Origin: Austropuccinia psidii
Taxonomy: Eukaryota > Basidiomycota > Pucciniomycetes > Pucciniales > Sphaerophragmiaceae
Assembly: GCA_023105745.1 (NCBI GenBank)
Contig: JALGQZ010000008.1
Location: forward strand, 45,567,618-45,631,617
Length of the DNA: 64,000 bases
Direction of reading: 5' to 3'
Below are positions 1 to 12,039 of the stretch, in pieces. The notes under the pieces were generated by a model that made no database searches, was not told the DNA's origin, and worked only from the letters and a program-made list of their open reading frames with translations. Each line of letters begins with the position of its first letter. Within the stretch, counting starts at the first letter, position 1. The translations under genes were made by a program, and so were the position numbers.

Positions 1-2090
1 TAAATGTTTCGGTAACAAGAATAATACCAATCATTTTTGGTCTCAAAATTATCTTTGATTAATCCTCAAATTTATTCAAAAGAATATTCCTTTTTTTAAT
101 TTTTCTTCTTCAATTTCTTTCAAAACGGATTTCAATATCAAACCATCAAATTTGTTTATATGGTTTTTTTATTCAACTGAGAATATTCTTTTCTATAAAA
201 ACTCTTTCCTTTTCAATTATAGCTTATACTACTCTTTTATGGTAAAAGGAAAATTGATTTTTTTGCGCTTGAAAAAAAACTCATTTTTTCTCTTTTGAAA
301 AGAAAATTTATTTTTTTGTTTTCGAAAATCTTTGAAATGAAATTTACCAAAAAAACTACAAGAAAATATTGTTATTTATTCTTAAGAAGAACTTTTTGAT
401 GTCAAACTATTCTCTTAATTAATAATTGATTCTTGGAAATGAAATGGAAAGTTAAATATTTTATTTGATTTTTTTGAATTTGAGTTGTTTTGTGAGATTT
501 TTTTTGGAAGGAGCGATATTTTCCAATTTCCAATTTATTTACTTAGTCATTGAGAGTATTCTTTTGGCTTTTCTTGAAATTGACATTGACCTTTTTTTGT
601 CTTTGTTTTTATATACCATTTTTTCTTATTGAAGAATATAATATCTTAATCTTAATCATTAAAAAGATTCTTTTTAATTTTCACTTTTGTATAACCATGG
701 TAATGATTATGATGATCTTCTTTTTATATTTCTAAAATTAATTTCAAACTTTCCATAAACAAATTATTATTATATGAACTTAGGAATAGAACTACTTTAC
801 TAAAGTACCCCAAACATTAATATTTGACTTTTTTTAAGCATAATCGTAGCAGATGAGATGAATTATCTTTCTAACCCTTAAAATATATTTTTTTCAATTT
901 AATCTGTTTTTCCTATTCCAAAAAGAAGAATCCGAGGTTATCTCTTAGTGTTTGTTTATGAAATTAAAATTCTATAAAATTCCCATAGAATACTTGTGAT
1001 CTCCTTGATTTTCATTAAATATTAGATTTTCCTTTTGTTTTCATTTTTCCATATCTTTCAATTGAGTTTGCGTTCAAGTAATCAATGATAATATTTCGAA
1101 TATTGAAAACCTCAATACTTCTGTTGCAAATTTATTATATATTAAGCCCTCATTACTATAGAGCTTCTTATTAATATTTCATTGAAGTCTATAGTTTGAA
1201 AAAACATTGCATTTCAATAAGATGTATTTCATAAGCTTCTAAATAATTAAATAAATGTATAATTTCTTTCTTTGATTTAAATTTTTTTAAATATCAAATC
1301 TTCTATAATTACGTTACTATATTTTTTGAAACAAATTGTACAATTTTGAAAAAAATATTCATAACCTTGATTTTTTATCTTTAATCCCATTCAAAATATT
1401 TTTATTATGATCATTCAAAAAACTACTTTTTCCATTCATGATATATATTTTCATCTGAATAATGAAAATTTGTGAAGAATTATTTCCTTTCTTAATACTT
1501 TTAATAAGTTTTTTTTCGGATAATATAAAATATATTATTCATTTATTAATTCTTTATTTACAGCTTTTAATTGCTACTAAAATATAAAAAGTTAAATTCA
1601 AATAAAGAACACAATTAATCATTTTCTATTACTATTTATTATTTATCATTGCTGATTATTACTGAGTATTTCATGATTAGATGCACTAAAGCTTAACAAA
1701 GAACACATGCTTTTTTTGTGAATATTTCAGCCCAAATTTCCTGAAAAACCTCAAATTGTTTTAATAAAATAACCTACATCTTTCAAATTTGAATGCTTTT
1801 TTTTATAAGAATTGTGTTTTGAAAAATTTCTAGCTCATATTTAGATTCCGTATTTAAAACAGAATTGAACAAAATACACACTCAACACACATCTTCATCT
1901 TAATCATTTTTCTCACCCTATTACTCTATTTTTTAATTCACAAAATGCCATTAAAGTGGTTATCAGATTGATCAAATAAATAGACCAATTCTGATATGCA
2001 AGTCTCAGGTAATATTACTACCATTACCTGCCTAGAAATCATAAATAAAACGAAATTAAAAAGAACTTTTAATCTCTTTTTGTTTATTCT
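1..2090. other. AT-rich gene-free sequence
   Basis: There is no reading frame of note on either strand, no intron-exon pattern and no recognisable element. The sequence is A/T-rich with short T and A runs and a few short direct repeats. It is probably old repeat sequence decayed beyond recognition. Confidence 0.6.
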
Positions 2091-2159
2091 GTAGATTATT
2101 GAGCTGGATGGCCCCCATTATCCATACAAGTGAGATATCAATTGATGTCTAATGAGGTT

Positions 2160-2535
2160 AGAGACATGACAAATAGACCAAATTTTGAACCTAAAAGTCT
2201 CTTTTACCCATGGAGAAACTATAGAGTGGCTTCCAATACTTATGAAAACTCAAAATGTGCTGATATCAAAGGTTGATATGTTGAGAAGGGGAACTATACA
2301 AACATTAATATGATGAAAATGTGTTTTCCATTCTATCAACAAAGTTGAAAGAGGTTTGGTGATAAACCGAATATTAAACCAATTTCAATTTGTTATTTTC
2401 TCATTTGGATAGAAGAAAAATTGTTGAAAAAAATAATTTTCTATATGTAGTGAGCTACTTTTCAATTATCACATAATTTTGGAGAGCTTGAGCTGAGAAC
2501 TTACTCTCAAAAAGATTTAATCGAAGCTAAATAAT
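2160..2535 (+). pseudogene. Relic ORF, probably from an older transposable element
   Basis: Reading the plus strand from about 2172 gives a stretch with only TGA interruptions that reads ...FYPWRNYRVASNTYEN... and continues to about 2400. A second frame then reads ...LDRRKIVEKNNFLYVVSYF... to about 2530. The TGA codons sit where tryptophan would fit, as expected for G-to-A decay, and TAA or TAG could come from CAA or CAG. The fragment stops about 50 bases before the 5' LTR at 2587, so that insertion may have disrupted it. A related YRVA-type fragment occurs near 12,050. I do not recognise the protein family. A transposon Gag-like or accessory protein is a guess. Confidence 0.35.
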
Positions 2536-2586
2536 CAAGATATTATAGACAAAATCAGTCATGATATGAGTTTCTTTCACAAAACA

Positions 2587-3650
2587 TGTCAAAAAGTCCT
2601 TTTCAGCTGCCTCAAACCATACATCAAGGCTTTTTTCATCATTTACAAAAGAATTTTGACAAACGGTTTTATGGAAATTATTGGAAAATCATTTTTTTGA
2701 CCACTTTGAGGCACCTCACAGCACAGGCACCTAGGTTTGGTCAGACCAGTCTTTGTTGCTACCCTTGTATGGACCATTGGATGCATCCTATTATCTGTAG
2801 GGGGGTCCAAAGACAAAGTTTGAGCCCCCAGGCCCAATAATGGCCATAAACCCTGTTTTTCACATTATGAATCATAAGAAGAAGAAGGGTGGGCACTGGC
2901 CACCGCTTCTTCCAAAATTGATCATTTCCCCCCATATTTCAATTTCTGGAGAGTTCATCCCATCAAGTTGAGAATGATATAATTATGCCACATTTTTTAT
3001 TGTGAATCATCCTCTTGATCTCAATTATGGAAATGTCCTCCAGGAACCCCATTCCAAGAGGATAAATGCCAGTATGAACATTTGAGCCCAATCAAGGCAA
3101 CCCTCTTATCCAAGGCTTCAAGACTCATCAAATACTTTGGAAAATGAAATTATGCCACAAAGCATTTATGAAATTTACCCTTATGGTCAATTCAACTTAA
3201 TACTGTGGGTATTTCAATACACTAAGTTCATTTCTCAATATAGCAAATTTTTATTTCCCAATTCAGTCAATACATCTTTCCACCAATTATACGGCTTGTT
3301 TTTCAACCTGAAAGGATCAACTTGTCAACTTCTCACATATACTGGCCCCTCTTTCATCCCCAAGGGACTTTCTCCCCAGTTAATTAGTCTATTTAATTTT
3401 TTTTATTCTTTATTTTCTAATATTCTAATAGTTGATACTGATAATCTTGAGTTGAAACAGTGATGTAAGGAGTTATTTGGTTAAATCTTTGGCCAATGGA
3501 CTTTTCATGCTTACCATCTTTGCATTTAATCTTTTTTCAAGAATAATAATCCATATTCCATTCCTATTTGATTCTTTAGAGTCCATCTAAGTGAGCTCTT
3601 AACCACTGAGATCCAGGAGACTATTTATTTTCCCAAGAGCGCCTGTGACA
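2587..3650 (+). repeat. 5' LTR of the decayed Gypsy element
   Basis: This 1064-bp LTR begins TGTCA and ends CCTGTGACA, and aligns along its length with the segment at 9952-11090. Shared landmarks include the CAAACCATACA block near 2610 and 9986, AATAATGGCCATAAACCC near 2836 and 10190, and the terminal CTGTGACA. Many substitutions and small indels separate the two LTRs, which implies an old insertion. Short frames inside it are not genes. Confidence 0.85.
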
Positions 3651-4368
3651 TTAGATTAATTAACTAATAATTTATTCCTTCATTATTTATTTTTATTTTT
3701 TATTTTCAGAATCATCAATTAAGCAATTATGAGAAATGATTCTGAATTAATCCTTCTTCAATGATCTAAATTCTCACTTATTGTTTTATTCTCAAAAATT
3801 GAATTTCTCTTCATAATTATCTTTCACTCTTTATACAATTTTCCTCTCTTACAGAATTTTTCGGCTTACCATTTCTGGTCATTTTCATTTCAGATCACAG
3901 CTTAATCTTAATTTCTCCAATCTTTAATATAATTGAATTGCAACCACAATGTTCACTAATAAAGATTAATATTTTATTTGTTCCTGAAGAATTTTTATTC
4001 ACAGAAATATTTCATTTTATTTGATTCTAATTTATTTTTACTTCAAAAAATTGATTGAACTGAAGATTTCATTGATTTTATTTAGTTATTTATTTTCCTT
4101 AATAATTAATTCTATTTGATTTTCCCCTCAAGACCTCTTGATTTAATTCCTAAATTTTAATTCATTTTTTTCGCTTGATCTCAAGAAATTATTGGTTTTA
4201 TTTGAATTCAGAATTTCAATATTTTATTTCTCTCTCTTTTTTCATAATTCAAAGCTTTGATTTTATATCAATTTTATCCCATTTTATTTTTTTCTTCAAA
4301 TTATTCCAGTTTAAAACTGTCCTTGTGCAAGATGGACAAAATTTCAGACCAGAACCTAAGCTGATTTG
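3651..4368 (+). other. Untranslated leader between 5' LTR and gag
   Basis: This AT-rich, rather pyrimidine-rich stretch has no open frame and runs from the LTR end to the gag ATG at 4369. A tRNA-complementary primer-binding site would be expected at its left edge. The bases there (TTAGATTAATTAAC) do not suggest one, which fits the general decay. Confidence 0.6.
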
Positions 4369-5600
4369 ATGTCTACACAAAGAGCTCCTCTTGATGGGAC
4401 CCCAGCAGTTCCTCAACTGAGGGACCATTTATACATAAGACCAATTATAGAAGGAGAAGAACCATCCAGGAAGGAAGGGAGAACAACCAGAAGATCAAGT
4501 TCATTTTCAAAAAAAATTACTTTTCCTGAAATTTCAAAGACCACTTTTAAAGGTCTTGGTGAAGGTAGAGAAGAGAAGTAGGAGAATTCTGTGGAAGAGA
4601 AAGAGAATGAAGGTACTGAGGTTGTCCCTTCTCCTTCTGGGGATACTGGAATTACTGGAAAGTAAACTCTAACCCAGTCCAATTGGCTGGTCTCTCACCA
4701 GTCTATCCCAGATCTATTGGCAATTATTCAACAGAAAGCTCAAATAATGTCCAAATTTAAATAAGCTTCATATTTTGAAGCCTCAAGACACTATATATAA
4801 AGGCACAAGACTGCTTTTATGGTACACAACAGTTCAAAATCAGAAGTATTTTACAGTCCTTCCAGCTTATTTTCCATAATAACAAGGCCAATTTCTCTTA
4901 ATACAGAAAGAAAGCTCCTTTTCCACATCATTTATCACTGGAAGAGCTGTAGTTTTAAGCAGCTATATTGCTTCAATCTCACTAACATGGACCCAGAATA
5001 ACTTCTCAATAAATGTGCCTTATTTTAAACCCACCTATTCATCTTATTTGGAGATCCCAATGAATTCAGAAAATATGAAGCTGAACTGAATTTTTTGAGG
5101 ATGAAGGAAGGTGGTAATGTATCCTTTTGCATTCCTTATTTCAGAATTTTTATCTCAAGGTTTGGGGATTGGGTAAAAGGGATTTTACTTATCCATTCAG
5201 GAATGGATAAGCCTCCATAATTCTGGATGAATTGGAATCCCATCCTTCTTATTGATTCCCTTCAATACTTAATGGATATTACACTGGAGCTTGATACCAG
5301 GTAGCATGAGAGGCAAAAATAGAAGAATAATTTTCAAGAAAAGAAGACTTGATTTTCAAAGGAAATCTATTCTTATCCTCAAAATACTTCAAGTTCAAGC
5401 TTCCAGAAGATGATTTTCAATCTCAAAAGATTCAACCCTATTCTTCCCTCCTGAATAGGGACCACAAGCTAGTTAGTTCTGAAAAGGGGATATGATTGAA
5501 GGAGGGGTTTTTCCCTATTGTGGTGGTAAGAATAGTATTTATTCCTGTAACAAATTCCCTCAAACCCAGATTTCCCAACCAAAAAACAGATTCCCCAGAA
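4369..5600 (+). pseudogene. Ty3/Gypsy gag relic
   Basis: The frame opens at the ATG at 4369 (MSTQRAPLDGTPAVPQLRD...) and runs 70 codons to a TAG at 4579. It continues in frame through an acidic stretch (ENSVEEKENEGTE) to a TAA near 4663, then resumes in shifted frames with capsid-like fragments such as NTERKLLFHIIYHW near 4900 and MKEGGNVS near 5100. Near 5500-5540 the sequence reads FPYCGGKNSIYSC. This is a CCHC zinc knuckle in which the first Cys is lost and the metal-binding His is Asn. In life the protein would package the element RNA. Several stops and frameshifts rule out function. Confidence 0.8.
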
Positions 5601-5639
5601 AGGGAAAAGCCTGAGTGAATATAAAGCTGTGTTCAATGG

Positions 5640-6020
5640 TCTTCACTACTTTCTATCAAGAGAACAATGGTGTATTCTGAATACCGGTGTCAAAAACTCT
5701 CTAAAGATGTTTGTTTTTTCCCCTCTCTCTCTGATACTTTTTACAGTATTCTAATTGATTATGTTGCTACCAGCTCATTTATTGCAAAGAAATTTGTTCA
5801 CAAGTATTGTTTGACTATTTCAGGACTGCAATACATAATTTCTCTCATCATTGTGGACTCCTGAGAGTCCCCCTATTTATTCATGACTCACCATACCAAA
5901 TGAATTTCTGAGCTTCCTTCTTTCCCAAGCTTTGCATGGGATTTCTTTTTCATTTATACTCTCAGGTGAGAAGGCCTCACATTAGGACTTTGATTTCTCA
6001 ATCACTTTTAATTATCCATG
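5640..6020 (+). pseudogene. Ty3/Gypsy aspartic protease relic
   Basis: A short open stretch from 5667 reads ...ILIDYVATSSFIAKKFV. This is the retroviral-type aspartic protease active-site loop D[ST]GAT with the catalytic Asp kept but the next residues changed to Tyr-Val. It is followed by a protease-like strand pattern (LTISGLQYIISLIIVDS) and a TGA at 5862, then a shifted continuation to about 6000. It lies between gag and reverse transcriptase, the usual place. The altered triad and stops make it inactive. Confidence 0.7.
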
Positions 6021-7300
6021 GATTGGAGGAAAGGGCTGATCACCTTTAATCCTGATTATAAGTACTCTATCTATCATTTTATTCCCCTCATTAATGACTT
6101 AAGCACTACTGGTTCATCTCTGGTTGGTGATTCTAGAGCACCATCCTTTCCCTGTTATGTACAAATCCCTTCTTTTCTATTCCCATAATCAATTACTATC
6201 CTCTCAATATGAATTCTTTAAAGAGATGAAATACATTGGAGAAGATAATTCTTTATCTTCACTTCATCTATTCCATGGAAATTTTCACCTTCCTTCTGCA
6301 TCCTATCATGACTCCCTGGAGGAGCTGTGGAATTAATAGGAAGAGCAAGAAGAAATTGAAACCAAAATGGAGGTTGTCCCTTCCTGCTTTAAACAATTTT
6401 TGGATACATTCTCCAAGCTGAAAGCATAGAATCTTCCTCCTTACATCAAAATGGAAGGGTTGCTACCTCCAGTTGGGGTCATATACTCCTTATCAGCTCA
6501 AGGTTGGGAGACACTCAGGGCATCCATTTCAGAGAATGTAAAAGTATGTTTCATCTGGCCAAGCTCCTCCTCAGAAGGAGCACCTGTTCTCTTTTTCAAA
6601 AAAAGGATTGTGGCCATTTTTTATTATGGAAATATCAATTCTGCCACTAGAAAGAATAAGTATCCTGTTCCTCCTACTTATCAGCTTCTCACTGCTTGGA
6701 ATGGTACTTCTATCTTCCACAGTATTTATCTGAATGGTCCATATATCCTTCTAAGAATAAAGGAGGGTTATTAACACCTGAAAGATTTATAATCAAAAAT
6801 GGAAGATATGAGTACTTGGTTATGCCATTTGGGCTCACCAATTCTCCTCCCCTTTTCAAATTCTTGTCAGTTATATTCTTTCTGATCTTCTTTATATATA
6901 TTTAGTTGTCTATTTGGATTATTTTATTGTATTTTACAAGTCTTAGGAGTAAAGGTTTACTCATTTGTCCACCATTCTTTCCAGAATCAGAGCTGATAAC
7001 CTGTTTTAAAAGGATTCCAAATTTATTTTCCATAATGAATCTGTTGAGTATTAGGTCATATTGTTTCTTCTGAAGGACTCAATATGTATTGATCCTAGGT
7101 TCAGAAAATTATCAATTGGCCACCCCCAAGAAACCTCAAGGCTCTTCAACCATTCCTTGGCTTTTGTGGATTTTAGCTCCATTTCATCAATAATTATTCA
7201 AAGACAATCAGATCACTCACTTAATTCCTCAAAAAGGATTCCGTTTTTCACCTCAATGAGGAAGCTCAAAGAGCCTTTCACAAAAGAAATAATCCTTTGT
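6021..7300 (+). pseudogene. Ty3/Gypsy reverse transcriptase relic
   Basis: After a connecting region (6021-6430) the RT domain begins near 6440 with the LPPVGVIYSLS segment. It continues through FIWPSSSSEGAPVLFFKK, then YLVMPFGLTNSPPLF near 6815-6860, to the catalytic box at 6911-6922, which reads YLDY instead of the canonical YLDD. The last catalytic Asp codon GAT has become TAT, so this copy could not polymerise DNA. The thumb and connection sequence continues to about 7300 with further frame changes. Family and order are clear. Individual frame junctions are approximate. Confidence 0.85.
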
Positions 7301-7700
7301 CAGTTTAACCCATCATTGTAGAGACTAATTCCTCTGATTATGCGTTGGGTGCTGTACTGAGTAAGGTAACTGACTCAGGAAAACATCCCATTGCATTTGA
7401 TATCTTCACAGTACTTCCAGATACGCTCAGCTATGATATTAATGACAAGGAACTCCTTGGAATATTATGGGCTCTAACATTCTGGATTTATTTACTTTTT
7501 TCTCTTTCCTCCTCTTTTGAAGCTCTCACCAATAAATAATCACCTCAGTACTTGATTTCATCCAAAGTCCTCACTTGCCACAAAGTGATCTGGGCTTAAT
7601 TCCTTCTTGAACTTCATTTAACCATCACTTACCACCCTGGATTCCTAGAAACCTTTCCATATTTCCTTTCACATCAGTATGATGCTTATTGAGAGAGGGG
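7301..7700 (+). pseudogene. Ty3/Gypsy RNase H relic
   Basis: The sequence reads VETNSSDYALGAVLSKVTDS from about 7315, followed by SYDINDKELLGILWAL near 7425-7475. These are the first and second catalytic segments of the Gypsy RNase H. In the first, the usual ETDASDYA is ETNSSDYA, so the first catalytic Asp is Asn. The Glu of DKELLGI is retained. A TAG at 7319-7321 breaks the frame just before it and a TAA at 7537 follows. It lies immediately after the RT, as in all Ty3/Gypsy pol genes. Confidence 0.8.
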
Positions 7701-7779
7701 GAAGTACTTAATTAGAAATAATTCCTCAAATTTACAACAACTCATCAACAAAGATGAAGTTCAACCACCCAATTTTTTT

Positions 7780-8760
7780 AAGTCAAGTTAGATGAATTCT
7801 CAAGCTTGGTTGACTCAATTCAGAAAGAATTTTGGAAAGACTCTCAGTACAAAAGCATTCTTGAATATTTTGGTAAAGTTAAATATTCTAAATATAACTC
7901 TATTTATCCTTCTTCCCAGATTCTTCTATTCAAAGATCACGTGGTGGTCACCAATGAACCCACAATTAAGCTCAATATACCTCAAAATTTTCATTATTCT
8001 CCTCTGGCTGCACATCCTTGTCAAGAAGAATTTCCACTTGTGTATAATTATTAAATTTATAGAGGATTATGTCTTATCCTGCTAACAGGTCTCTCGAAAA
8101 AAACAACCATAAGAATCTTGGATTACTCAAGCCTCCTCCAGTTCCAAATGATCCTTGGATTTGTCTCTCAATAGACTTTATCACCCAAATGCCACTTTCC
8201 AATTCTTTAGATTAGATTCTGGTCATGGTGGACATATTCTGAAAAAAGGAAGTACTTATTCCAAAAATTTATTCAATTAAATCTCTGGATTTCGCCCATT
8301 TATTCATAAAGGATATTTATCTCAACAATAGCCTTCCATGAAGAATTTTCAGTGATAGTGGTCCTCTTTTTTTCTTTCTTTTGAATCAGCCTGTGTCAGA
8401 AGATCAAGATTTCAAGAGATCTTTAAATTTCTTATAATCCTGAAGCTGATGGACAGACAGAAAGGGTAAGTTAGAGACCAGAAAAGTATCTTTGGATTTA
8501 TTTTAGTTATAATTTATATTAATTGCACATATGGTTCCCTCTTGCTGATTTTTCTTAAAATAACTCTGACCACTCTTCTACTAAATAATCAGTGTTTTTA
8601 CTTTTTATGGGAGGAATTCCCATTTTGACTCAGCTCACATTACTCAAAACACCCCCACTGGAAATTTATCAAGATTATCCAATAAGTACAGCGAGATGTC
8701 AATAGATAACTTGAAGCTTCCATAAACAGGCTTAGGCAGTATGAATATGAAAGTAGAGAA
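7780..8760 (+). pseudogene. Ty3/Gypsy integrase relic (zinc domain and catalytic core)
   Basis: The N-terminal part (7806-8054) reads ...EFWKDSQYKSILEYFGKVK... and ends in the zinc-binding region, where the HPCQEE His and the CLIL-type Cys region are partly eroded. The catalytic core follows: DPWICLSIDFITQMP near 8150-8195 (first Asp), FSDSGPLF near 8346-8370 (second Asp) and NPEADGQTERV near 8436-8468 (Glu). All three acidic residues of the DDE triad are thus still readable, but in different frames with stops between them, so no protein can be made. The core would have joined element cDNA to target DNA. Confidence 0.8.
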
Positions 8761-9201
8761 ACTTCACCTGTTTTAAATCCTGATTACAAGGCATGGATTT
8801 CCTCCAAGAACATGAAGTCAACCAGGCCCACCAAAAATTATCATAAATATGGTTGAGTACATTTAGAATCTTTAGAAAGGTAAGCATTAATTCTTACCAC
8901 CTCCAACTCCCATCTCAATGGAAGTACACCCACCCAGTCTTCCATATTTCCCTCCTAGAACCAGTCAACACATCAGTTATCCCAAATGGGCATCAGGATT
9001 CTCCTTCTCCAATAATAATTGAAGAATAATAGTAATGGGAAGGCTCTCAAATCCTTACTTAAAAGCTCAAGAGAGGAAAATAATGTTATATGGTTGAATG
9101 GAAGGTTGAGTCAAGAATCAGAAAGATCCACCTGTGAACCAATTGAATACCTCAAGAATTGTCCTGAACTTGTCAAAGATTCTCATTTTCTATATCCTTA
9201 A
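8761..9201 (+). pseudogene. Integrase C-terminus with chromodomain, relic
   Basis: Fragments around 8780-8960 (PDYKAWISSKNMKSTRPTK-like, then IFPSLEPVNTSVIPNG-like) correspond to the GPY/F-type C-terminal module. The open stretch at 9019-9201 reads ...NVIWLNGRLSQESERSTCEP then IEYLKNCPELVKDSHFLYP. This is a chromodomain in which the usual WKG...STWEP aromatic cage has a Trp changed to Cys. Chromodomains on this group of elements direct insertion to chosen chromatin. This copy is inactive but classifies the element as a chromodomain Gypsy. Confidence 0.75.
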
Positions 9202-9951
9202 AAGCCAGGACCAAATTCTTCAAAAGCTTAATTTTTATTTTTCTTAGTGGGGAGAGGGCTTTATGAAAGCAAGTTCCCCCTCCTGGTATGCATTTTTCCA
9301 AGGTATTCTACTCTTTTGTTGTCATTATGACCTTGGCCACATAGTAATCACCTGGAAAATCTATTTGGAAAAGGGACTCTGGCTTCTGGAAGCAATGAGA
9401 CCTCCTTGGAGCCATTTATTATGTTTAATTCCTTCAAGAAACTATTTAAGGAAAACTGTTCCATTTTTTTTTGTTTTTATATGGTTCTTGGTGGTTCGTG
9501 TAGTTTATGAAAGTGGGTTCCTCTCCTGGTATTCACTTCTCAAAGGTTTTTTACTTCAAAAAATTACCATTCCCACTTTGTGAGAACTTCTTGTTAATCT
9601 TTTCACAGAAAATCAGCTCCAGAAAATTCCAAGGCCAAGAAGTCAAAATCCCTTCTCCCAAAAAATTCCACTTTCATTTCATTGTTTTCCCTAATTTTCT
9701 TTTATTTTCATATTTTCTTTCAGATGAGGCTCTCCCCACCACATGATTCTTCATTTTTCAAACTTTTACTTTTAAATTAACCTCAAGTAGAAGCCAAGGC
9801 CAAAAGAATACTGTGTAACAATTATCTATTTTTTCACATCTTTGTTCAGTCATTCTCACTTTTCTAGATCACCATTTTCATCCTTCAGCTTATGGTCCAG
9901 AGCACCTTGTCAAGGTTTTCAGGAGCTCACCACTTCCAAGGTTGGGGGTAC
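9202..9951 (+). other. 3' untranslated internal region of the Gypsy element, with an internal duplication
   Basis: This non-coding stretch lies between the pol stop and the 3' LTR. It contains an imperfect direct repeat: a TATGAAAG...CTCCTGGTAT...CCAAGG block near 9263 and again near 9507, about 244 bp apart. It ends in the G-rich AAGGTTGGGGGTA just before the LTR, the likely polypurine tract. The frames across this region look incidental. Confidence 0.65.
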
Positions 9952-11090
9952 TGTCACAAAAAACTTCAACAATTCCTTTCCAACCGCCACAAACCATACA
10001 ACAAGGCTTTTTCATTTACAGAAGCATTTCTGCCAAAAGGTTTTACAGAAATTCTTTTACTGTCATTTGTTTGTAAACTTTGAGGCATCCCATAGCTCTG
10101 TGTCCCAGGTTTGGTTATACCAGTTCTTGTCCCTACCCCTCTATGGTCAATGAGGGGTCTTAAAGACCAAAATTGAGCCCCCAGGTCCAATAATGGCCAT
10201 AAACCCCATCATCCCACAAATGACCATAAGGCCTATGGGACCACCATTTGGCTTCTTGTCCATGGGTATTTCCCAATGGACCCTGGCCCCCACATATTCC
10301 AGAATTGATATTTTTCCACCATGGCTCAATTTATGGACAGTTCATCCCCTCAAGTTGAAAATAATATAATTATGCCTCATCTTTTATGGTTAATCCTCCT
10401 CTTAGTTTTGATTATTGAAATTTCCTCCAAGGAAACCATTTCAAGAGGACAGATGCCAGTGTCAACAGTTTGGCCCAATAAAGGCCAGCCACTGCCTTCA
10501 ATCAGGCTGTACCATTAATAATTTATTTTAAAATACTAAGGCTAAGGATGATCCAAAAGCCAGCTTCCAAGGTTTCAAGACTCATCAAATCCTTTGAGCA
10601 ACCCGTTTAATCCATAAATCCTGTATGGAATTTACCCTTATGATCAATTAAGCTCAATACTGTGGGTATTTGAATACATTTAGTTCATTTCCCAATATGG
10701 CCAAGTTGTCATTTCCAAATCAGCAAAAACAGCTGGGTTATCAACCTTCAAGGATCAATTTTTTAGCCTCTCAAATATTATGGCCACTCTTTAGCCCCCT
10801 GGGGAAATTTTTCCCAGATAATCAATCCATTTTATTTGTTTTTATTGCTCATTTTCTCATCTTTTGATAGTGAATACTAATAATATTCAGTTGAAAAAGT
10901 GATATAAGTACCTACTTGGTTGGCTCTTTTGCAATTAACCTCTTTTTGCTTACTATCTTCTTACTGAATCTTTTTTAAAAGAAATATGATCCATGTTCCT
11001 TATTTCTTTAATTATTTGGAGTCCATCAAAGTGGACTCTTATCCACTGAGCTCCAGGCAACTCTTTCCTTATGAAAGAGCCCCTGTGACA
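9952..11090 (+). repeat. 3' LTR of the decayed Gypsy element
   Basis: This 1139-bp LTR begins TGTCACAAA right after the G-rich polypurine tract and ends CCCCTGTGACA. It is the partner of 2587-3650, with TGTCAC/GTGACA as terminal inverted bases. Divergence from the 5' copy is heavy, including indels. Confidence 0.85.
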
Positions 11091-12039
11091 AGGTCCTGGT
11101 GATGTCAGTCTTCAATTGGAGAAATTGGATTAAATATGGTGATAATTCATTTGAATACCACTCTAAAAGCTAAATATATGGGAGCTATCCATCAGATCAT
11201 AGATTTATCAAGCTTTTCCAGTTGATAGAGCTGATCATAACCTCTGAATTAAATCTGCAGAGTAGTATAGGGTAAAATAGCTCATACTAGCACAAATCTT
11301 ATGAAATCAATTTTTTTTACAAAAATTTAGAATTATTATCTAAATCTATAGATAAAGGAAAAATTCATTTCAGTTGAAATAATAAACTTAGCTTCAATCT
11401 GAATCTGAACCTCCCATTTTACTTTTTTATATATGTAGAAAGCCATAACAAACAGGTATAAGATCTGGAGTACTCAATCAATTCTATGAACAGGCTAAAA
11501 TCACAAGCCTGTAGTTCCTAGATGAAAAGGCAACTTGTTAATAATTTGGTATTCATATAACAATTTCTAAATACCCTGTAAACTAAATTTGAAATATATA
11601 GTAGACCCCTCAAGTATACTCAAGCTGAAAACTTTCCTTGGTGCTTTAATTTGAGCCTCCTTTGAAGCATTTATCTATATTACTGTGAAAAATATTCCAT
11701 ATGTAATATTCAAAGACATTATATACTGAAGTGTATAAATCACGCCACTGTATTTGGGGCATACTAAAATCAATATTGCTCATTGATGATCAAAACCTTT
11801 TCAAAAGCCTTTCAGCCCTTGTACTCAATTGATACCTGTACTGAGACAGATCCATGTTTATCCATCCTTAAGATCTCAGCAAGGTGAATTTGTTGAACCC
11901 CTTTTTGAACCTTTAAGTCAAATATTTACAGAGATATCCTAGCTTGAATATTTCTTCCTCTTTGAAAATAGATTAACCCTGAAGGATTTTAAAGTAAAAA
12001 TAACTGTTAAGCCAGCCAATTTCTAATGGTTTGCATTTT
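11091..12039. other. No gene seen; repeat debris right of the Gypsy element
   Basis: No frame above background was found. Stop-rich protein-like snatches occur, and part may be the other half of the element interrupted at 2587. That cannot be shown here because no target duplication matches across the insertion. Confidence 0.45.

Larger units (their letters stand above)
2587..11090 (+). mobile_element. Decayed full-length chromodomain Ty3/Gypsy retrotransposon
   Basis: This is a complete element on the plus strand: two related long LTRs starting TGTCA and ending GTGACA, with Gag, protease, reverse transcriptase, RNase H, integrase and a C-terminal chromodomain between them in canonical Ty3/Gypsy order. 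Every domain is recognisable but broken by stops and frameshifts, so the copy is not autonomous. The wording of the Gag start and the pol motifs resembles a high-copy rust Gypsy family. A purine/G-rich stretch (GGTTGGGGGTA) lies immediately before the 3' LTR and fits the polypurine primer. No tRNA primer-binding site is obvious after the 5' LTR. The five bases flanking each end (AAACA and AGGTC) do not match, so no target duplication is visible. This could mean flank decay or recombination between copies. Confidence 0.9.
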
